From DYFT01 sp041695085 (lineage in GTDB: Bacteria > Bacteroidota > Ignavibacteria > UBA10030), in the NCBI GenBank assembly GCA_041695085.1, contig JBGFRO010000046.1:38050-102049 (forward strand): a stretch of DNA of 64,000 nucleotides. The letters are read 5' to 3'. This document shows positions 50,649-60,463 of the stretch, in pieces; positions within the stretch are counted from its first letter, which is position 1, and each line of letters starts with the position of its first letter. The notes under the pieces were generated by a model, which did no database searches, was not told where the DNA came from, and saw only the letters and a program-made list of their open reading frames with translations. The translations under genes were made by a program, and so were the position numbers.

Positions 50649-53264
50649 CTACTGTTCTCGCGCTGGGAGTGTCTCCGAATAAACCACGGTTATCTCGTGC
50701 TTCACAATTTCCCCATTCAATCGACCGATCGCGAGCATATTGTTCTCACCAGCTTGCAGCGGAACGCGCCACCGAAACCGGGAGGTGTGCGTCCCCATTG
50801 ACTTCCCGTTGAGAAAGAGCTCGACATCATCGCAATTCGAAAAGACTCTGACTTCCTGCGGTTCCCCAGCTGCTCCTTCCCGATGCGTCCACGTGTGAGA
50901 AACAATGTAGACCATCGGCTTCGTACTCCACTGACTCTGATAGTAGTAATAGACCGATTTCGGCCGACGATCCTTCGTCATCATTCCCTTTTGGTTGATG
51001 TGGGGAATGTTGCCGATTTTGAAGTGAGAACCGAAATCGAACATATTCCACACCGTTCCTCCGGCTACGAATGGACGGGAAGCGATTGCATTCCACGACG
51101 CCTCATGGAATGCAAGCTGGTAGGTTTCGCTATGGTCAAAGAGCTTCGGATCGTTCACATGGTGACCGTATTTCCCCTCGGCTCCATATTCACTCACAAG
51201 GATTTTCCAGTGAGGATAGTTTCTGTGATCGGCATCCAGTTCGCGTCCCAGATCATTGTACGTCCCTTTGTACCATCCGTAGTAGCGATTCCTTCCCTGA
51301 ACATCCGTCTCACTCAAAACCGAATAATCCGCCATGCCGTCGTGAGCCTGAGTGGTGAGCCGCGTAGGATCGAGTGTTTTCGCAAGTGCATGAAGTTCCT
51401 TCACGAGTTTCCTTCCGTTCTCAATATCTTGTTCCACCGTCGGCTCCATCTGAAACTCATTCCCCAATCCCCACAGGATGATGGAAGGATGGTTCTTGTC
51501 CCGATAAATCATTTCTCGAAGCATGGATTTGGCATTCGTGAAGAACTCCTCCCCTCCAACCGTGTTGATAAAGGGGATCTCCGCCCAGGCAAGGAGACCC
51601 ATGGAATCGAGAAATGCGAGAGTGGCCGGGTGATGTGGGTAGTGGGCAAGACGAACAAAATTCGCGCCAATCTCTTTAATGTATTGAACATCTTGCCTCT
51701 TCTGCTCGACAGAAACTGCGTTGCCCTTGAAGAGATAATCTTGATGAAAATTCACACCCTTGAGTTTCAGGGACTTTCCGTTCAAGAAGAATCCGCTATC
51801 GGCATCAAACTGAAACCATCGAAATCCCAACGGCTCCTCTCTTCGTTCAAGTACGTGTCCCTTCTCGCCGTACAACAGCGATGAGACAGAATAGAGATAT
51901 GGGTGGTCCGGTGACCAGAGCAAGGGATTGCGCACGGGCGAAGTCTGCTGCTCCACGACCATTTCAGAGTGAGGCTTCAATGCCGCTTCATGGATGAGCG
52001 ATTGAATGATCTCCCGATAAGGGCTTATAATGTTCGTCACCAGCCGAATCCGACGATCTCGGGAAGAAACATTCTTGAGTACCGTTTTGATATGGGCAGT
52101 TGCCTCCTTGTGTGAAACGGTCGGCGTCCGGACCCACACATCGGCGATATGCGTAGAGGGGAGTACTTCGATATTCACCTCGCGGTAGAGCCCGCCATAG
52201 ATGTTGAAGTCCCCGCTGTGCGGCGGGATATCATAGTTATAAGAGTTGTCGACTTTGACTGCCAGCACGTTTTGAGCTCCGCGACGAATGACAGCAGAGA
52301 CGTCGAATTCAAACCCCGTGTACCCTCCGATGTGCTTGCCAAGATATTTCTCATTCAGCCAAACTTCGGCGACTTGATTGGCACCGAGGAATGAAAGCTT
52401 CACAACGCGATCGGCACCCGTGTTGGGCATTGCGAAAGAGGTCCGATACCACCCTTTCCCTCGATAATACATCTCCATGATGTTAAGCCGATCAAATTCC
52501 GGCCGGGAGTCGTACACATCATCCGTGTTCCATGAGTGCGGAATGGAGACTTCTTTCCAGGCGGCCCCGGCACGAAACCGTATCTTTTCAGCGCCCGGAA
52601 CATCCCCTTTGTGAAACCACCATGTATTGGCAAGCGGGATCGTCTCTCTTTGATCCGGAACGGGTTTCCAGGTAACAACAGTATATTCTTCCGGCGTCGC
52701 AATGAGGTAGATGAATTTTGCCTCGTTCGCCTCCATCGAATACTCCAGCACGCGTTCGTGGCCGAAGAGACTCTTATCTAACTTCACTTGAACAAGCTGT
52801 TTTCTCGGGCTGACGAGGAGAAGGACGGTCTCATCCTCCACAACCTTTTTGCGCCGGAAAGCGATGTGAAAGACATTCGAGTAGATCCGTCGTGTGACAT
52901 CTTCGTCAAACTTACGCCGCCGTTTGTTGGTTTTGAGATCTTCCGTGGTGTAAAGCTGGCCGTCATAGAAGAAGAAGTTCATCGGTGTGCCATCCACTTC
53001 GAGATTTGCGACGGCAAACCAGTTCCACGTCGGCGGATGAGTGGGGGCGATGACAAGAGTGCCGCCATCCCTCTTGAAGCCAAGAAATGCGACCGAGCGA
53101 TCAGTGGAACTGGGAGATGGACGAATCGGACCGGAGCCCGGCAGCAATATGGTGAGGACATCTTTCTGCATTCCACCTTGGAAGAGGTGTTGGCTCAAAC
53201 TCTCCCTTGAGATGAACATTGAGAATACCGTAAGTACCGCGACACATCGAATCGTTTTTCTCAT
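50649..53264 (-). CDS. GH2 beta-galactosidase-like protein (secreted)
   Basis: The protein has 871 residues. ATG 53264 opens a signal peptide (MRKTIRCVAVLTVFSMFIS). A non-standard N-terminal segment (about 25-200) precedes the GH2 domains: sugar-binding (WNTDDVYDSRPE, VWLNEKYLGKHIGGYTGFE), immunoglobulin-like, and TIM barrel. The barrel has GVNFHQDYLFKG, acid/base Glu in ILWGLGNEFQME and nucleophile Glu in LVSEYGAEGKYG. A C-terminal Ig-like part (VELFLNGKSMG) ends the protein. It probably trims galactose or related side chains outside the cytoplasm. Confidence 0.85.
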   Translation of the reverse strand: MRKTIRCVAVLTVFSMFISRESLSQHLFQGGMQKDVLTILLPGSGPIRPSPSSTDRSVAFLGFKRDGGTLVIAPTHPPTWNWFAVANLEVDGTPMNFFFYDGQLYTTEDLKTNKRRRKFDEDVTRRIYSNVFHIAFRRKKVVEDETVLLLVSPRKQLVQVKLDKSLFGHERVLEYSMEANEAKFIYLIATPEEYTVVTWKPVPDQRETIPLANTWWFHKGDVPGAEKIRFRAGAAWKEVSIPHSWNTDDVYDSRPEFDRLNIMEMYYRGKGWYRTSFAMPNTGADRVVKLSFLGANQVAEVWLNEKYLGKHIGGYTGFEFDVSAVIRRGAQNVLAVKVDNSYNYDIPPHSGDFNIYGGLYREVNIEVLPSTHIADVWVRTPTVSHKEATAHIKTVLKNVSSRDRRIRLVTNIISPYREIIQSLIHEAALKPHSEMVVEQQTSPVRNPLLWSPDHPYLYSVSSLLYGEKGHVLERREEPLGFRWFQFDADSGFFLNGKSLKLKGVNFHQDYLFKGNAVSVEQKRQDVQYIKEIGANFVRLAHYPHHPATLAFLDSMGLLAWAEIPFINTVGGEEFFTNAKSMLREMIYRDKNHPSIILWGLGNEFQMEPTVEQDIENGRKLVKELHALAKTLDPTRLTTQAHDGMADYSVLSETDVQGRNRYYGWYKGTYNDLGRELDADHRNYPHWKILVSEYGAEGKYGHHVNDPKLFDHSETYQLAFHEASWNAIASRPFVAGGTVWNMFDFGSHFKIGNIPHINQKGMMTKDRRPKSVYYYYQSQWSTKPMVYIVSHTWTHREGAAGEPQEVRVFSNCDDVELFLNGKSMGTHTSRFRWRVPLQAGENNMLAIGRLNGEIVKHEITVVYSETLPAREQ

Positions 53265-53301
53265 GGCGTGGGAGTGCACTCGATGAATGTTGTATGACTG
53301 T

Positions 53302-54561
53302 TCATTTGACACTTCCAAGCAGATGTGCCTGTCTGAGGAACTGGGGATCGACGGTGATCCCCCATCCGTTTCCCGAGGGGATCATAACTTTTCCCCCTTC
53401 CGTTTTCAACGATACATCGCTCTCTACCGGAATCTTCGACTCGCCTTTGTATTCTTGGAAGGGGCCGATGTTTTCAACGCACGAAGCAAAGATGAGCATG
53501 TAGAGATAACCGAGCCCATATCCTGAGATGTGAACGGTGCATGGCTTGCCGGTGAGTGCCGCCATCCGCGCAACTTTGATTGATCGAATCATGCCTCCAA
53601 AATAGAAGAGATCGGGCTGCACAACCTGAACTGCATCATGTTCAAGCATCCAGATAAACATCCGAAGGCTTGCCTCACATTCGCCGCCTGCAATCGGGAT
53701 GCGGAGGGCATCGGCGATCTCCTTTGTTTCCTCATAATGGTCGAAGGGGCACGGTTCCTCGAAAAAGCTGTACCCGCATTCTTCGAGCAGCCTTCCGATG
53801 CGAAGAGAATGATCGACGTCATAGGAGCCGTTCGAATCTGCATACAATGTCACGCCATCGCCCAGTTCTTTCCGTACAAGGGGAATGAGCCGCTCCGTCC
53901 GATGCGGACGCGCGTCGGCGTTCCTGCTCATTCGTCCGCCGACCCGAATCTTCAAAGCCTTCGCCTTCGTTGACTCAAGAGCCGCTTTGAGCCGTTCTAC
54001 TTCTTCTTCGGGGGTGTTCATTCGTTGACTGCTTGCCCAGTACACCTCTACTTGTTTTCGGATCACCCCTCCAAGAAGCTCTCCCATCGGCTTCGCTGCA
54101 ACAGTTCCCAGAAGATCAAGAAGGCTCATCTCCAACGCGGCAACACATACCCAGAGCGATTGTCCCTGCATCTTGTAATTGTTCTTCCAGACGTAGACCC
54201 CTTCCAGAAGGTTTTCCAATTCACGAGCATCCTTTCCAAGAAAGTACGGAGCCACATGCTCGAAGAAGAGAGGAACCAACACTTTCATCTTCTGGCTATT
54301 CGCAACGGCAAGACCCGTTGCGCCGTCGGTGGAGCGCGTTCTGACGAAGTATTCATTCTCCGCCACGAGCAGTTCAATCGACTCTATTCGAACAGGCGAA
54401 GGTATCAGCTCTTTTCGTAGAACGGCTTGTGACGCTGCTTTCGCTAATGCTGCGCGAGCTTCGTTCGCGGTCAAGTTGACTCCCGAAACCGCGTCCACGT
54501 TGGTCGCCGCACCCAAAATGAGTGCTTCTTTGAGGAATTCACGCCTGTCAATCATGTTCAT
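53302..54561 (-). CDS. Second enolase-superfamily sugar-acid dehydratase-like enzyme
   Basis: The protein has 419 residues. The N-terminus MNMIDRREFLKEALILGAA looks like a Tat-type leader. The enolase-superfamily barrel has KALKIRVGGRM, metal ligands in LYADSNGSYD, EEPCPFDHYEE and IAGGECEASLR, and VVQPDLFYFGG. It is only distantly like the enzyme at 47561, so the cluster has two different members. A likely role is dehydration or epimerisation of a sugar acid from the polysaccharide. Confidence 0.85.
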   Translation of the reverse strand: MNMIDRREFLKEALILGAATNVDAVSGVNLTANEARAALAKAASQAVLRKELIPSPVRIESIELLVAENEYFVRTRSTDGATGLAVANSQKMKVLVPLFFEHVAPYFLGKDARELENLLEGVYVWKNNYKMQGQSLWVCVAALEMSLLDLLGTVAAKPMGELLGGVIRKQVEVYWASSQRMNTPEEEVERLKAALESTKAKALKIRVGGRMSRNADARPHRTERLIPLVRKELGDGVTLYADSNGSYDVDHSLRIGRLLEECGYSFFEEPCPFDHYEETKEIADALRIPIAGGECEASLRMFIWMLEHDAVQVVQPDLFYFGGMIRSIKVARMAALTGKPCTVHISGYGLGYLYMLIFASCVENIGPFQEYKGESKIPVESDVSLKTEGGKVMIPSGNGWGITVDPQFLRQAHLLGSVK

Positions 54562-54754
54562 GTTCCTTGGACTCCGGTTCAGATTCGGTTGTACTCAAAA
54601 GCAACTCGCGGAGATCGCGAAAACCATTCCATCCGGCAAGGATAGTCGTTGCCCATCTCAGGCGTTCATCGAACTCTTCGGGGGATATATGGTACAACTT
54701 CCGCAACGGGTATTCCTCTGGGGAGCGGAATTTCGCTCCCCGGAAGGAATCCAT
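54548..54754 (-). CDS. Small hypothetical protein overlapping the enolase-like gene
   Basis: This frame of 68 codons has an AAGGAG a few bases before ATG 54754 and ends inside the start of the enolase-like gene (14-base overlap), which would couple translation. It contains LRKLYHISPEEFDERLRWATTIL and GWNGFRDLRELLL, a regular helical pattern, and a charged end (EPESKEHEHD). No family is recognised. It fills the gap between two cluster genes, so it may be real. Confidence 0.4.
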   Translation of the reverse strand: MDSFRGAKFRSPEEYPLRKLYHISPEEFDERLRWATTILAGWNGFRDLRELLLSTTESEPESKEHEHD

Positions 54755-54781
54755 CAACTCCTTCGCCGGTGCAGGAAGCAA

Positions 54782-56323
54782 TCACTTGAGAAGTACCATA
54801 CTTCGTGTTGAGGTTGACCCACCGACGCTCAACTGGTAAAAATAGATGCCGCTCGGGGCCGTGGTGCCGAAATCATCCCGACCATTCCAGCGAACCGAGT
54901 ATGAACCGGGCTCCTGCATCTCATTTACAATCGTGGCTACTTTCTGTCCGAGCATGTTGAAGATGGCGAGTGACACGGAACCCCGCTCAATAAGGGTATA
55001 ACGGATATTCGTTTCCGGATTGAACGGGTTGGGATAATTGGCGAACAGCTCAAAACGCTCAGGGATGGCACCCTCCAGCCGCTCAACACTTGTGGGAATG
55101 ATTGCCTGATTAAACCAGGTCAATGCACCGATCGGTTGGCGCATCTCCGATCCGGTGTAGGAAGCCCGGGTCGACGGGTAGTCAAATCGAAACGATGCTT
55201 CCTGAACTGTATCAAGAGGCGGATGCGTGCCGGCAGGATTCCGATAGTACGAGATGATAGCATCGCGTGGATGTGCCGGAGCCTTTGTAAAGGTGATTGC
55301 CTCCGTCGTATTGGTCGCCGCGTGACCATTTTTTGCAATAAAGGCCAAAGCGGTTGCATCGAACAATGGAGCCGGCTTGACACTATCTGCATACGCCTGC
55401 GCAATGGCCGGATCGCTGTAGAAGTTGTTGTTCTTAATCACGATTCTGAGCGTTCCTCCGGTAGCGAGCGTATCGACGCCGACCACTTCCCGCGTGAAGC
55501 CGGGGGGATTCCCGAGAAATGCTGCGTTCACAACCATGTTGTTGGTGAAGTAGGCCTCTCTCGATTGACCGAAACTTGTGCCGAACTGGCCGATATTGTG
55601 CATCGTATTGTGATTCATTTTCCCGTAGCGAATAATGCCCCCGCCATCGCGGATAACCCGGCTTGTCAGGTTATAAAATGTCGAATTCTCGATGATGAGT
55701 GTATCGATGTCGTTTCCGCGATCGTCAAATCCTCTTCCGTTATCTGGACTGGCCATCGTGCCGATATTACTGATAATCGATCGATAGAAGTACAGTTTTA
55801 TGTTTGTTCCGTCGAACCTGAATCCCGCCTGCGACGCGCGGTCGAGATGACAATCTTCGACGATAACGCGAATGTTGTTTTCACTCATCCGGATGATGCG
55901 AAATTGAAGTCCGCCAAGTTCATCGAGCGCCGTAATGTACAGACCTCGAATCGTCAGATTGGCGCGCGGCCTCAGGGTTTGTTCCGGCGCAACGCCTCCG
56001 CTGGGAACACCGAGGAGAATGCGCGGACGTGGACCCGTCCCCGACGAGGCAACCATCGTAAGCGGAAACCGATGTTCCAACAACCCATCAAGGATGTACT
56101 CTCCTCCCCTCTGGAGAACATAGACCGTATTGGCATCGACGCGCGCGCCCGTCGATGTTGTATCGCCCATAATAGTGCGATTGAGCGTACCGAAACCCGG
56201 CTGCACATGCACGGTTCTCTGCGCAAGAACGAGCACAGGCACGATCAGCAGCATGAGGAGCCCTAGACAAGAACGCAACAGTAAAGCCAGGTGGGGAAAT
56301 TTTATGCCATTATCCTTCGTCAT
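54782..56323 (-). CDS. Secreted parallel beta-helix protein with T9SS type A sorting domain
   Basis: The protein has 513 residues with a signal peptide (about 10-34). The body (about 35-420) shows right-handed parallel beta-helix coils (NLTIRGLYI, NNIRVIVEDCHLD, NIDTLIIENSTFYNLTS, YFTNNMVVNAAF), like pectate-lyase-fold proteins. The last 85 residues are a T9SS type A sorting domain: FELFANYPNPFNPET, then YTLIERGSVSLAIFNMLGQKV and PSGIYFYQL. This sends the protein through the type IX secretion machinery to the surface. The start has AGGAGG upstream. A pectin-binding or lyase role is inferred from fold and context. Confidence 0.85.
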   Translation of the reverse strand: MTKDNGIKFPHLALLLRSCLGLLMLLIVPVLVLAQRTVHVQPGFGTLNRTIMGDTTSTGARVDANTVYVLQRGGEYILDGLLEHRFPLTMVASSGTGPRPRILLGVPSGGVAPEQTLRPRANLTIRGLYITALDELGGLQFRIIRMSENNIRVIVEDCHLDRASQAGFRFDGTNIKLYFYRSIISNIGTMASPDNGRGFDDRGNDIDTLIIENSTFYNLTSRVIRDGGGIIRYGKMNHNTMHNIGQFGTSFGQSREAYFTNNMVVNAAFLGNPPGFTREVVGVDTLATGGTLRIVIKNNNFYSDPAIAQAYADSVKPAPLFDATALAFIAKNGHAATNTTEAITFTKAPAHPRDAIISYYRNPAGTHPPLDTVQEASFRFDYPSTRASYTGSEMRQPIGALTWFNQAIIPTSVERLEGAIPERFELFANYPNPFNPETNIRYTLIERGSVSLAIFNMLGQKVATIVNEMQEPGSYSVRWNGRDDFGTTAPSGIYFYQLSVGGSTSTRSMVLLK

Positions 56324-56391
56324 GATGACTATCCTCCTGATTGGTGGATGATTGAATGATTGACAAGTGCAGCGCTGATCGGCACTCGCCG

Positions 56392-59205
56392 TTAGAATGT
56401 GTACCGGAATCCAAGATCGGCCGTCCAGCCGAAAAACTCCTCTCGGGTCGGATACGAAACCCTACCGAGATAGGCATCCTCTGGTTGATTACTGAGGTTA
56501 TTGACGTTAAGAAACAAGCCCGTTCCCTTGTAGATTTTCTGGCTGACGGTAAGATCCCACCGATACGATGCGTTCGAATATCCATCAAGCTCCGAACGCT
56601 GACCCACCGTTCTCAAACTCGCGCCCTGATACACCATCGAAATCCGTCCCGTGAACCCCCCTTTTTCGTAGCCCAAGGAAACGTTCGCGATATGATCTGC
56701 CTGGCCGGGAACCCTGCCTGCACGTACGGTATCGAGTGGAGTTGCGCGGAAGGTTGGAGGACGACGGACGATTTCGAAATACGGAAAGAACGTCTCCGAC
56801 CAGATACGGGAGTAGTTGGCATTCAAGACGATGCCATCGAATGGACTCGGAAGAAATCGAAAATTCGTCTGTAAGTCTATCTCGAAGCCATAGACCTTCG
56901 AACGAGCGCCGTTGGTAGGCTCTGTCAGAGTAAAGGCATTGAATTCTCCTCCGACGAGACGGATCGTTTTAATGTAATCGATGTCGTCCAGGGTCTTGTA
57001 GAAGCCTCCAAGCGTCGCTAAACCGTACTCATTGTATGTTGAGAGGAACACATCATAGTTCCGGGCTTTTGTGTGCTTGATATGCGGATTGCCGCGATCG
57101 TAAATTTGTTCCGCGTAGTTAATGCGAACAAACGGCACCAGGTTGAAGTAATCTGGACGCGAGAGAGTTCGCGTAAACGCTAAACGGACGTCCAGCCCAG
57201 GAACGATCTTGTAGCGCAGATGGACCATCGGGAGCCACTCTTCATAGGACTGTCCTCCAACGGTATCACGAATCGCGCCGTTCTCCCCGAGATTACCCTG
57301 CAACTGACCGAAGTTACCCCTGTAATCATTTTTTGTCCGCTCATACCGAATGCCCGGCAGGATCATCAGCTTTTCACCGATATTGATTTCCGACATGAAG
57401 TACGCTCCGGTGATACCTTCTCCCGCTGTATAGTCCTCCAGCTCGAGAAAACGGTTCAGCATGTAGCGCGATCGGTAGGTCGCATAGAAATCACTCAGAA
57501 GGTCTTTATGGAGACCAACCGGGAAATCGTACTGACCATTGAGAAATCGTTCGGCCTTAAATGACCGATCAAGGAAATTCTCGATGAGAATTTCGGTATT
57601 TCGATACATCGTGTACTTCCCCGGATTCTCCCTTCCAATTCTGCCCACTTCACCGAACGGGGTTCGGTATTCCGTGACATCGCGCTCGCGATTCTTGTCT
57701 CGGTGTTTTGCGCCTACTTTCACAAAGCCGGCCACGTAATCCACCAACCTGAACGGAATCTTCACGTTGAGTTGTCCTGTCAGATCCGCATCTAACGTCG
57801 AGGCAGGATTAAACGTCGCATACTGAAACCACGTACTGGAGAGATCGTTCCTGGCGTATTGTGGAATAACCGTAGGGCCTTGATCATCAACGAGTCCATC
57901 CTTGAAACCTCCGACTTCTTGAAAGCGGGCGTAGTGGGAGAAGGGCTGAAGCTGTTTGCTTCTCGAATACGAGCCCTGCCAATCGAATTCGAACACTCCC
58001 CACTGATGCTTACCCGAGAGCGTGTTGCTCAATAACACGGTCGCGACCTCGCGATCGCGGATGTCGTACTCGACAGTAAATGATCCAACTCTGTAACGTT
58101 TGCGCCTTGTAATTTCCTTGCGGTCGGTACGACTGAGGAATGTGCTCAGAAGGACGTTGCCACCCAGGAGATCCTTGTCCACCGCCAGGCTGACGCCCCA
58201 ACGGTCACGTCGCTCAAGGCGATCGGCGAGATTCAGATTGTCGATCTCCAACATGCCGACCCCCTGATTATCGCTCTTGAACACATAGTCTGCGGTGAGG
58301 AGGTCGGAACTACGAGTGGCACGCTGAATGCTGCCTGTGACCATCACACCGAGGGCATGATCAAAGAAACGGTCGCTTGCCGAAATGCTGCCTCTGTACT
58401 GGCCGAATTCTCGTTCCTGATTGTTAAAGCCGTACTGCCACCGCAGGTCTGTTCGCATACCCTCGGGGGCCTTGCGGACAACAAGATTCACCGTTCCGCC
58501 AACTGCATCTCCGTCTTTGTCGGGTGTCAGAGCTTTGAAAACTTCGATGCCGGCAATAACGTCGGGCGAAATCGCGCTGAGGTCGACTGAACGATCATTC
58601 CCCTCGGTTGCAGGCAATCGCTCGCCGTTGACGGTGATGGAATTAAATTTCGGGGAAAGTCCGCGCACAATGACCTTCTGGCCTTCACCCCCACTCCGTT
58701 CCACCGAAATACCGGGAAGTCTTCCGAGAGATTCGGCTGCATTTTGATCAGGCAATTCGCGGATGCGATCGGAAGAAACGACGTTGACAATAGTGTTGGA
58801 AGTCAGCTGTTGATTGATTGCCCGTTGTTGACCTTCCAGCAATGCCGTTACCACAACCTCTTCCCCTTCGATGATGGAAGGTTTCATCCGAATGAGAAGA
58901 TTAACGGTTGAACCGGCTGCAATGCTCACAGGCAATCGCTGTGTCTCATATCCGATATAACTGATGATGATCGTGAATGAACCGGGTGGAATGTTCGGGA
59001 TTCGGAATCGCCCTTCTGCATCTGTGGCGGTTCCGAGCGCGGTGCCATCGATGCGAACATTGGCCGCAGGAAGGCCTTCACGTGTCGTTGCATCTACTAC
59101 TGTGCCGGTGATTGTTCCAACGTGTTGACCATACAACAGGACGGTGTAGCTCATCCAACAGAGTACGAAAGCAAGAAACGAACAACGGATCGTCGCTTTC
59201 CTCAT
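56392..59205 (-). CDS. TonB-dependent receptor (carboxypeptidase-regulatory-like N-terminus)
   Basis: This outer-membrane transporter has 937 residues. ATG 59205 has GAGGAG 8 bases upstream and opens a signal peptide. A carboxypeptidase-regulatory-like domain (about 30-115; GTVVDATTREGLPAANVRI) precedes the plug (about 120-240) with RIRELPDQNAAESLGRLPGIS, VIVRGLSPKFNSITVNGERLP and GGTVNLVVRKAPEG. These match the TonB-Xanth-Caul type, not classical SusC. The barrel follows and ends in LGFRYTF. There is no susD gene. It should import oligosaccharides from the same substrate. Confidence 0.92.
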   Translation of the reverse strand: MRKATIRCSFLAFVLCWMSYTVLLYGQHVGTITGTVVDATTREGLPAANVRIDGTALGTATDAEGRFRIPNIPPGSFTIIISYIGYETQRLPVSIAAGSTVNLLIRMKPSIIEGEEVVVTALLEGQQRAINQQLTSNTIVNVVSSDRIRELPDQNAAESLGRLPGISVERSGGEGQKVIVRGLSPKFNSITVNGERLPATEGNDRSVDLSAISPDVIAGIEVFKALTPDKDGDAVGGTVNLVVRKAPEGMRTDLRWQYGFNNQEREFGQYRGSISASDRFFDHALGVMVTGSIQRATRSSDLLTADYVFKSDNQGVGMLEIDNLNLADRLERRDRWGVSLAVDKDLLGGNVLLSTFLSRTDRKEITRRKRYRVGSFTVEYDIRDREVATVLLSNTLSGKHQWGVFEFDWQGSYSRSKQLQPFSHYARFQEVGGFKDGLVDDQGPTVIPQYARNDLSSTWFQYATFNPASTLDADLTGQLNVKIPFRLVDYVAGFVKVGAKHRDKNRERDVTEYRTPFGEVGRIGRENPGKYTMYRNTEILIENFLDRSFKAERFLNGQYDFPVGLHKDLLSDFYATYRSRYMLNRFLELEDYTAGEGITGAYFMSEINIGEKLMILPGIRYERTKNDYRGNFGQLQGNLGENGAIRDTVGGQSYEEWLPMVHLRYKIVPGLDVRLAFTRTLSRPDYFNLVPFVRINYAEQIYDRGNPHIKHTKARNYDVFLSTYNEYGLATLGGFYKTLDDIDYIKTIRLVGGEFNAFTLTEPTNGARSKVYGFEIDLQTNFRFLPSPFDGIVLNANYSRIWSETFFPYFEIVRRPPTFRATPLDTVRAGRVPGQADHIANVSLGYEKGGFTGRISMVYQGASLRTVGQRSELDGYSNASYRWDLTVSQKIYKGTGLFLNVNNLSNQPEDAYLGRVSYPTREEFFGWTADLGFRYTF

Positions 59206-59280
59206 TACATGAACTCCTCGTAGAGAAGGGGCGTATGAACGAATGCTTGCAGAATGATTACCCAAAGACACAGCTCAGGG

Positions 59281-60420
59281 TTAGAGACGGACTGTCTCAA
59301 GCTGGCTTCGAGCGACTTTTGTCGGTGTTCCACCGCATGACTTGCGGATCAGCAATCTCGGTTGCAGAATACTGCGGGTGGTGTACTCCTTCCCTTCCAT
59401 CTGGCATTTCAGGACCTCGACGGCACGCATGCCAATCTGCATCGTCGGCTGCTCCACCGTTGTCAGAGGCACTGGCGCGTATTCTCCCCTCTCGATATTG
59501 TCGAATCCTACAATTCCCATATCCTGAGGCACTGTTATCCCCCCCTCCAGAAGAGCTTGCTGAAAACCGAGGGCGGAAAGATCGTTATAGACAAACATCG
59601 CGTCGGGCCTCACCTTTGATCTCAACACTTTCTCTCCAATCTCGTAACCCGATTGGAAATCGTTCCATTCTCCCTTCAATCGTAAACGGAAGAGAAAGCG
59701 CTGATTGATCTTGATGCCGTGCTCGTGGAGTGCGCGCACATAACCTCGTTTACGGAGCTCACCAACAAGATTCCCCTCTTCGCCGTTGATGTATCCGATA
59801 GTGCGAAAACCGAGAGAGAGAAGATGCTGCGTGGCGAGATATCCTCCCAATTCATGATCTGTCCCAACAAATGGAACATCTTCGTCCTCGATGTACGAAA
59901 CCATCACAAAGGGAAACTTCTCGCGCAACAGGGCGCGGATGCGAGATGTCGGGTGATAGATATGACTCATCGATGCAATGATAAGCCCACCGACTCCCAT
60001 CTTGCGAAAGTATTCGATCTGTGCATCTTCCTTCTCAGCGCGCCCCGATGAATTGGAAAGCATCACGTTGAGTCCATACTCATATGCCTTTGCTTCGACA
60101 CCCTGAACGATGAGAGAGAAAAACGGGCTTTGAAGATCACGCAGAACTAAACCGATTGTCCGGCCGCGTGCAGAGGGGGAAGTTCTGTTTTTGCGGGCAA
60201 CATAGGTTCCCTTCCCGACACGGCTATAAATGATCCCCTCGTGCACGAGTGTTGTGAGCGCTTTCTTCACCGTAATGAGGCTCACCCCATATTCACGTGA
60301 GAGTTCATGCTGAGAACCGAGTTGGTCGCCCACCTTGTGCCGACCCGTAGAGATCTTCGATTTGATGTCTTCAACAATTTGCAGGTAGAGGGGGGCTGGA
60401 TTCTTGGGATCAAGTGGCAT
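59281..60420 (-). CDS. GntR-type regulator with LacI-like sugar-binding domain
   Basis: The protein has 379 residues. The N-terminal winged helix of the GntR family (about 5-72; YLQIVEDIKSKISTG, LSREYGVSLITVKKALTTL, GKGTYVA) is joined to a periplasmic-binding-protein-like effector domain (about 85-360; IGLVLRDLQSPFFSLIVQGVEAKA, PDAMFVYNDLSALGFQQALLE, GIVGFDNIERGEY). This is the AraR-type layout, typically a repressor released by a sugar. It sits just upstream of the receptor gene in the same direction, behind a palindromic operator, and so probably controls the cluster and itself. Confidence 0.92.
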   Translation of the reverse strand: MPLDPKNPAPLYLQIVEDIKSKISTGRHKVGDQLGSQHELSREYGVSLITVKKALTTLVHEGIIYSRVGKGTYVARKNRTSPSARGRTIGLVLRDLQSPFFSLIVQGVEAKAYEYGLNVMLSNSSGRAEKEDAQIEYFRKMGVGGLIIASMSHIYHPTSRIRALLREKFPFVMVSYIEDEDVPFVGTDHELGGYLATQHLLSLGFRTIGYINGEEGNLVGELRKRGYVRALHEHGIKINQRFLFRLRLKGEWNDFQSGYEIGEKVLRSKVRPDAMFVYNDLSALGFQQALLEGGITVPQDMGIVGFDNIERGEYAPVPLTTVEQPTMQIGMRAVEVLKCQMEGKEYTTRSILQPRLLIRKSCGGTPTKVARSQLETVRL

Positions 60421-60463
60421 AGGGCTTCCGTCGAGGACAACTCATTGAGCCGTGGGAAGTAAT

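Noticed and set aside
50883..51884. Open frame of 333 codons on the + strand
   Set aside because: Antisense to the catalytic barrel of the GH2 galactosidase-like gene.
55136..56266. Open frame of 376 codons on the + strand
   Set aside because: Antisense to the T9SS beta-helix protein, which has a signal peptide, coils and sorting domain; the antisense product has none.
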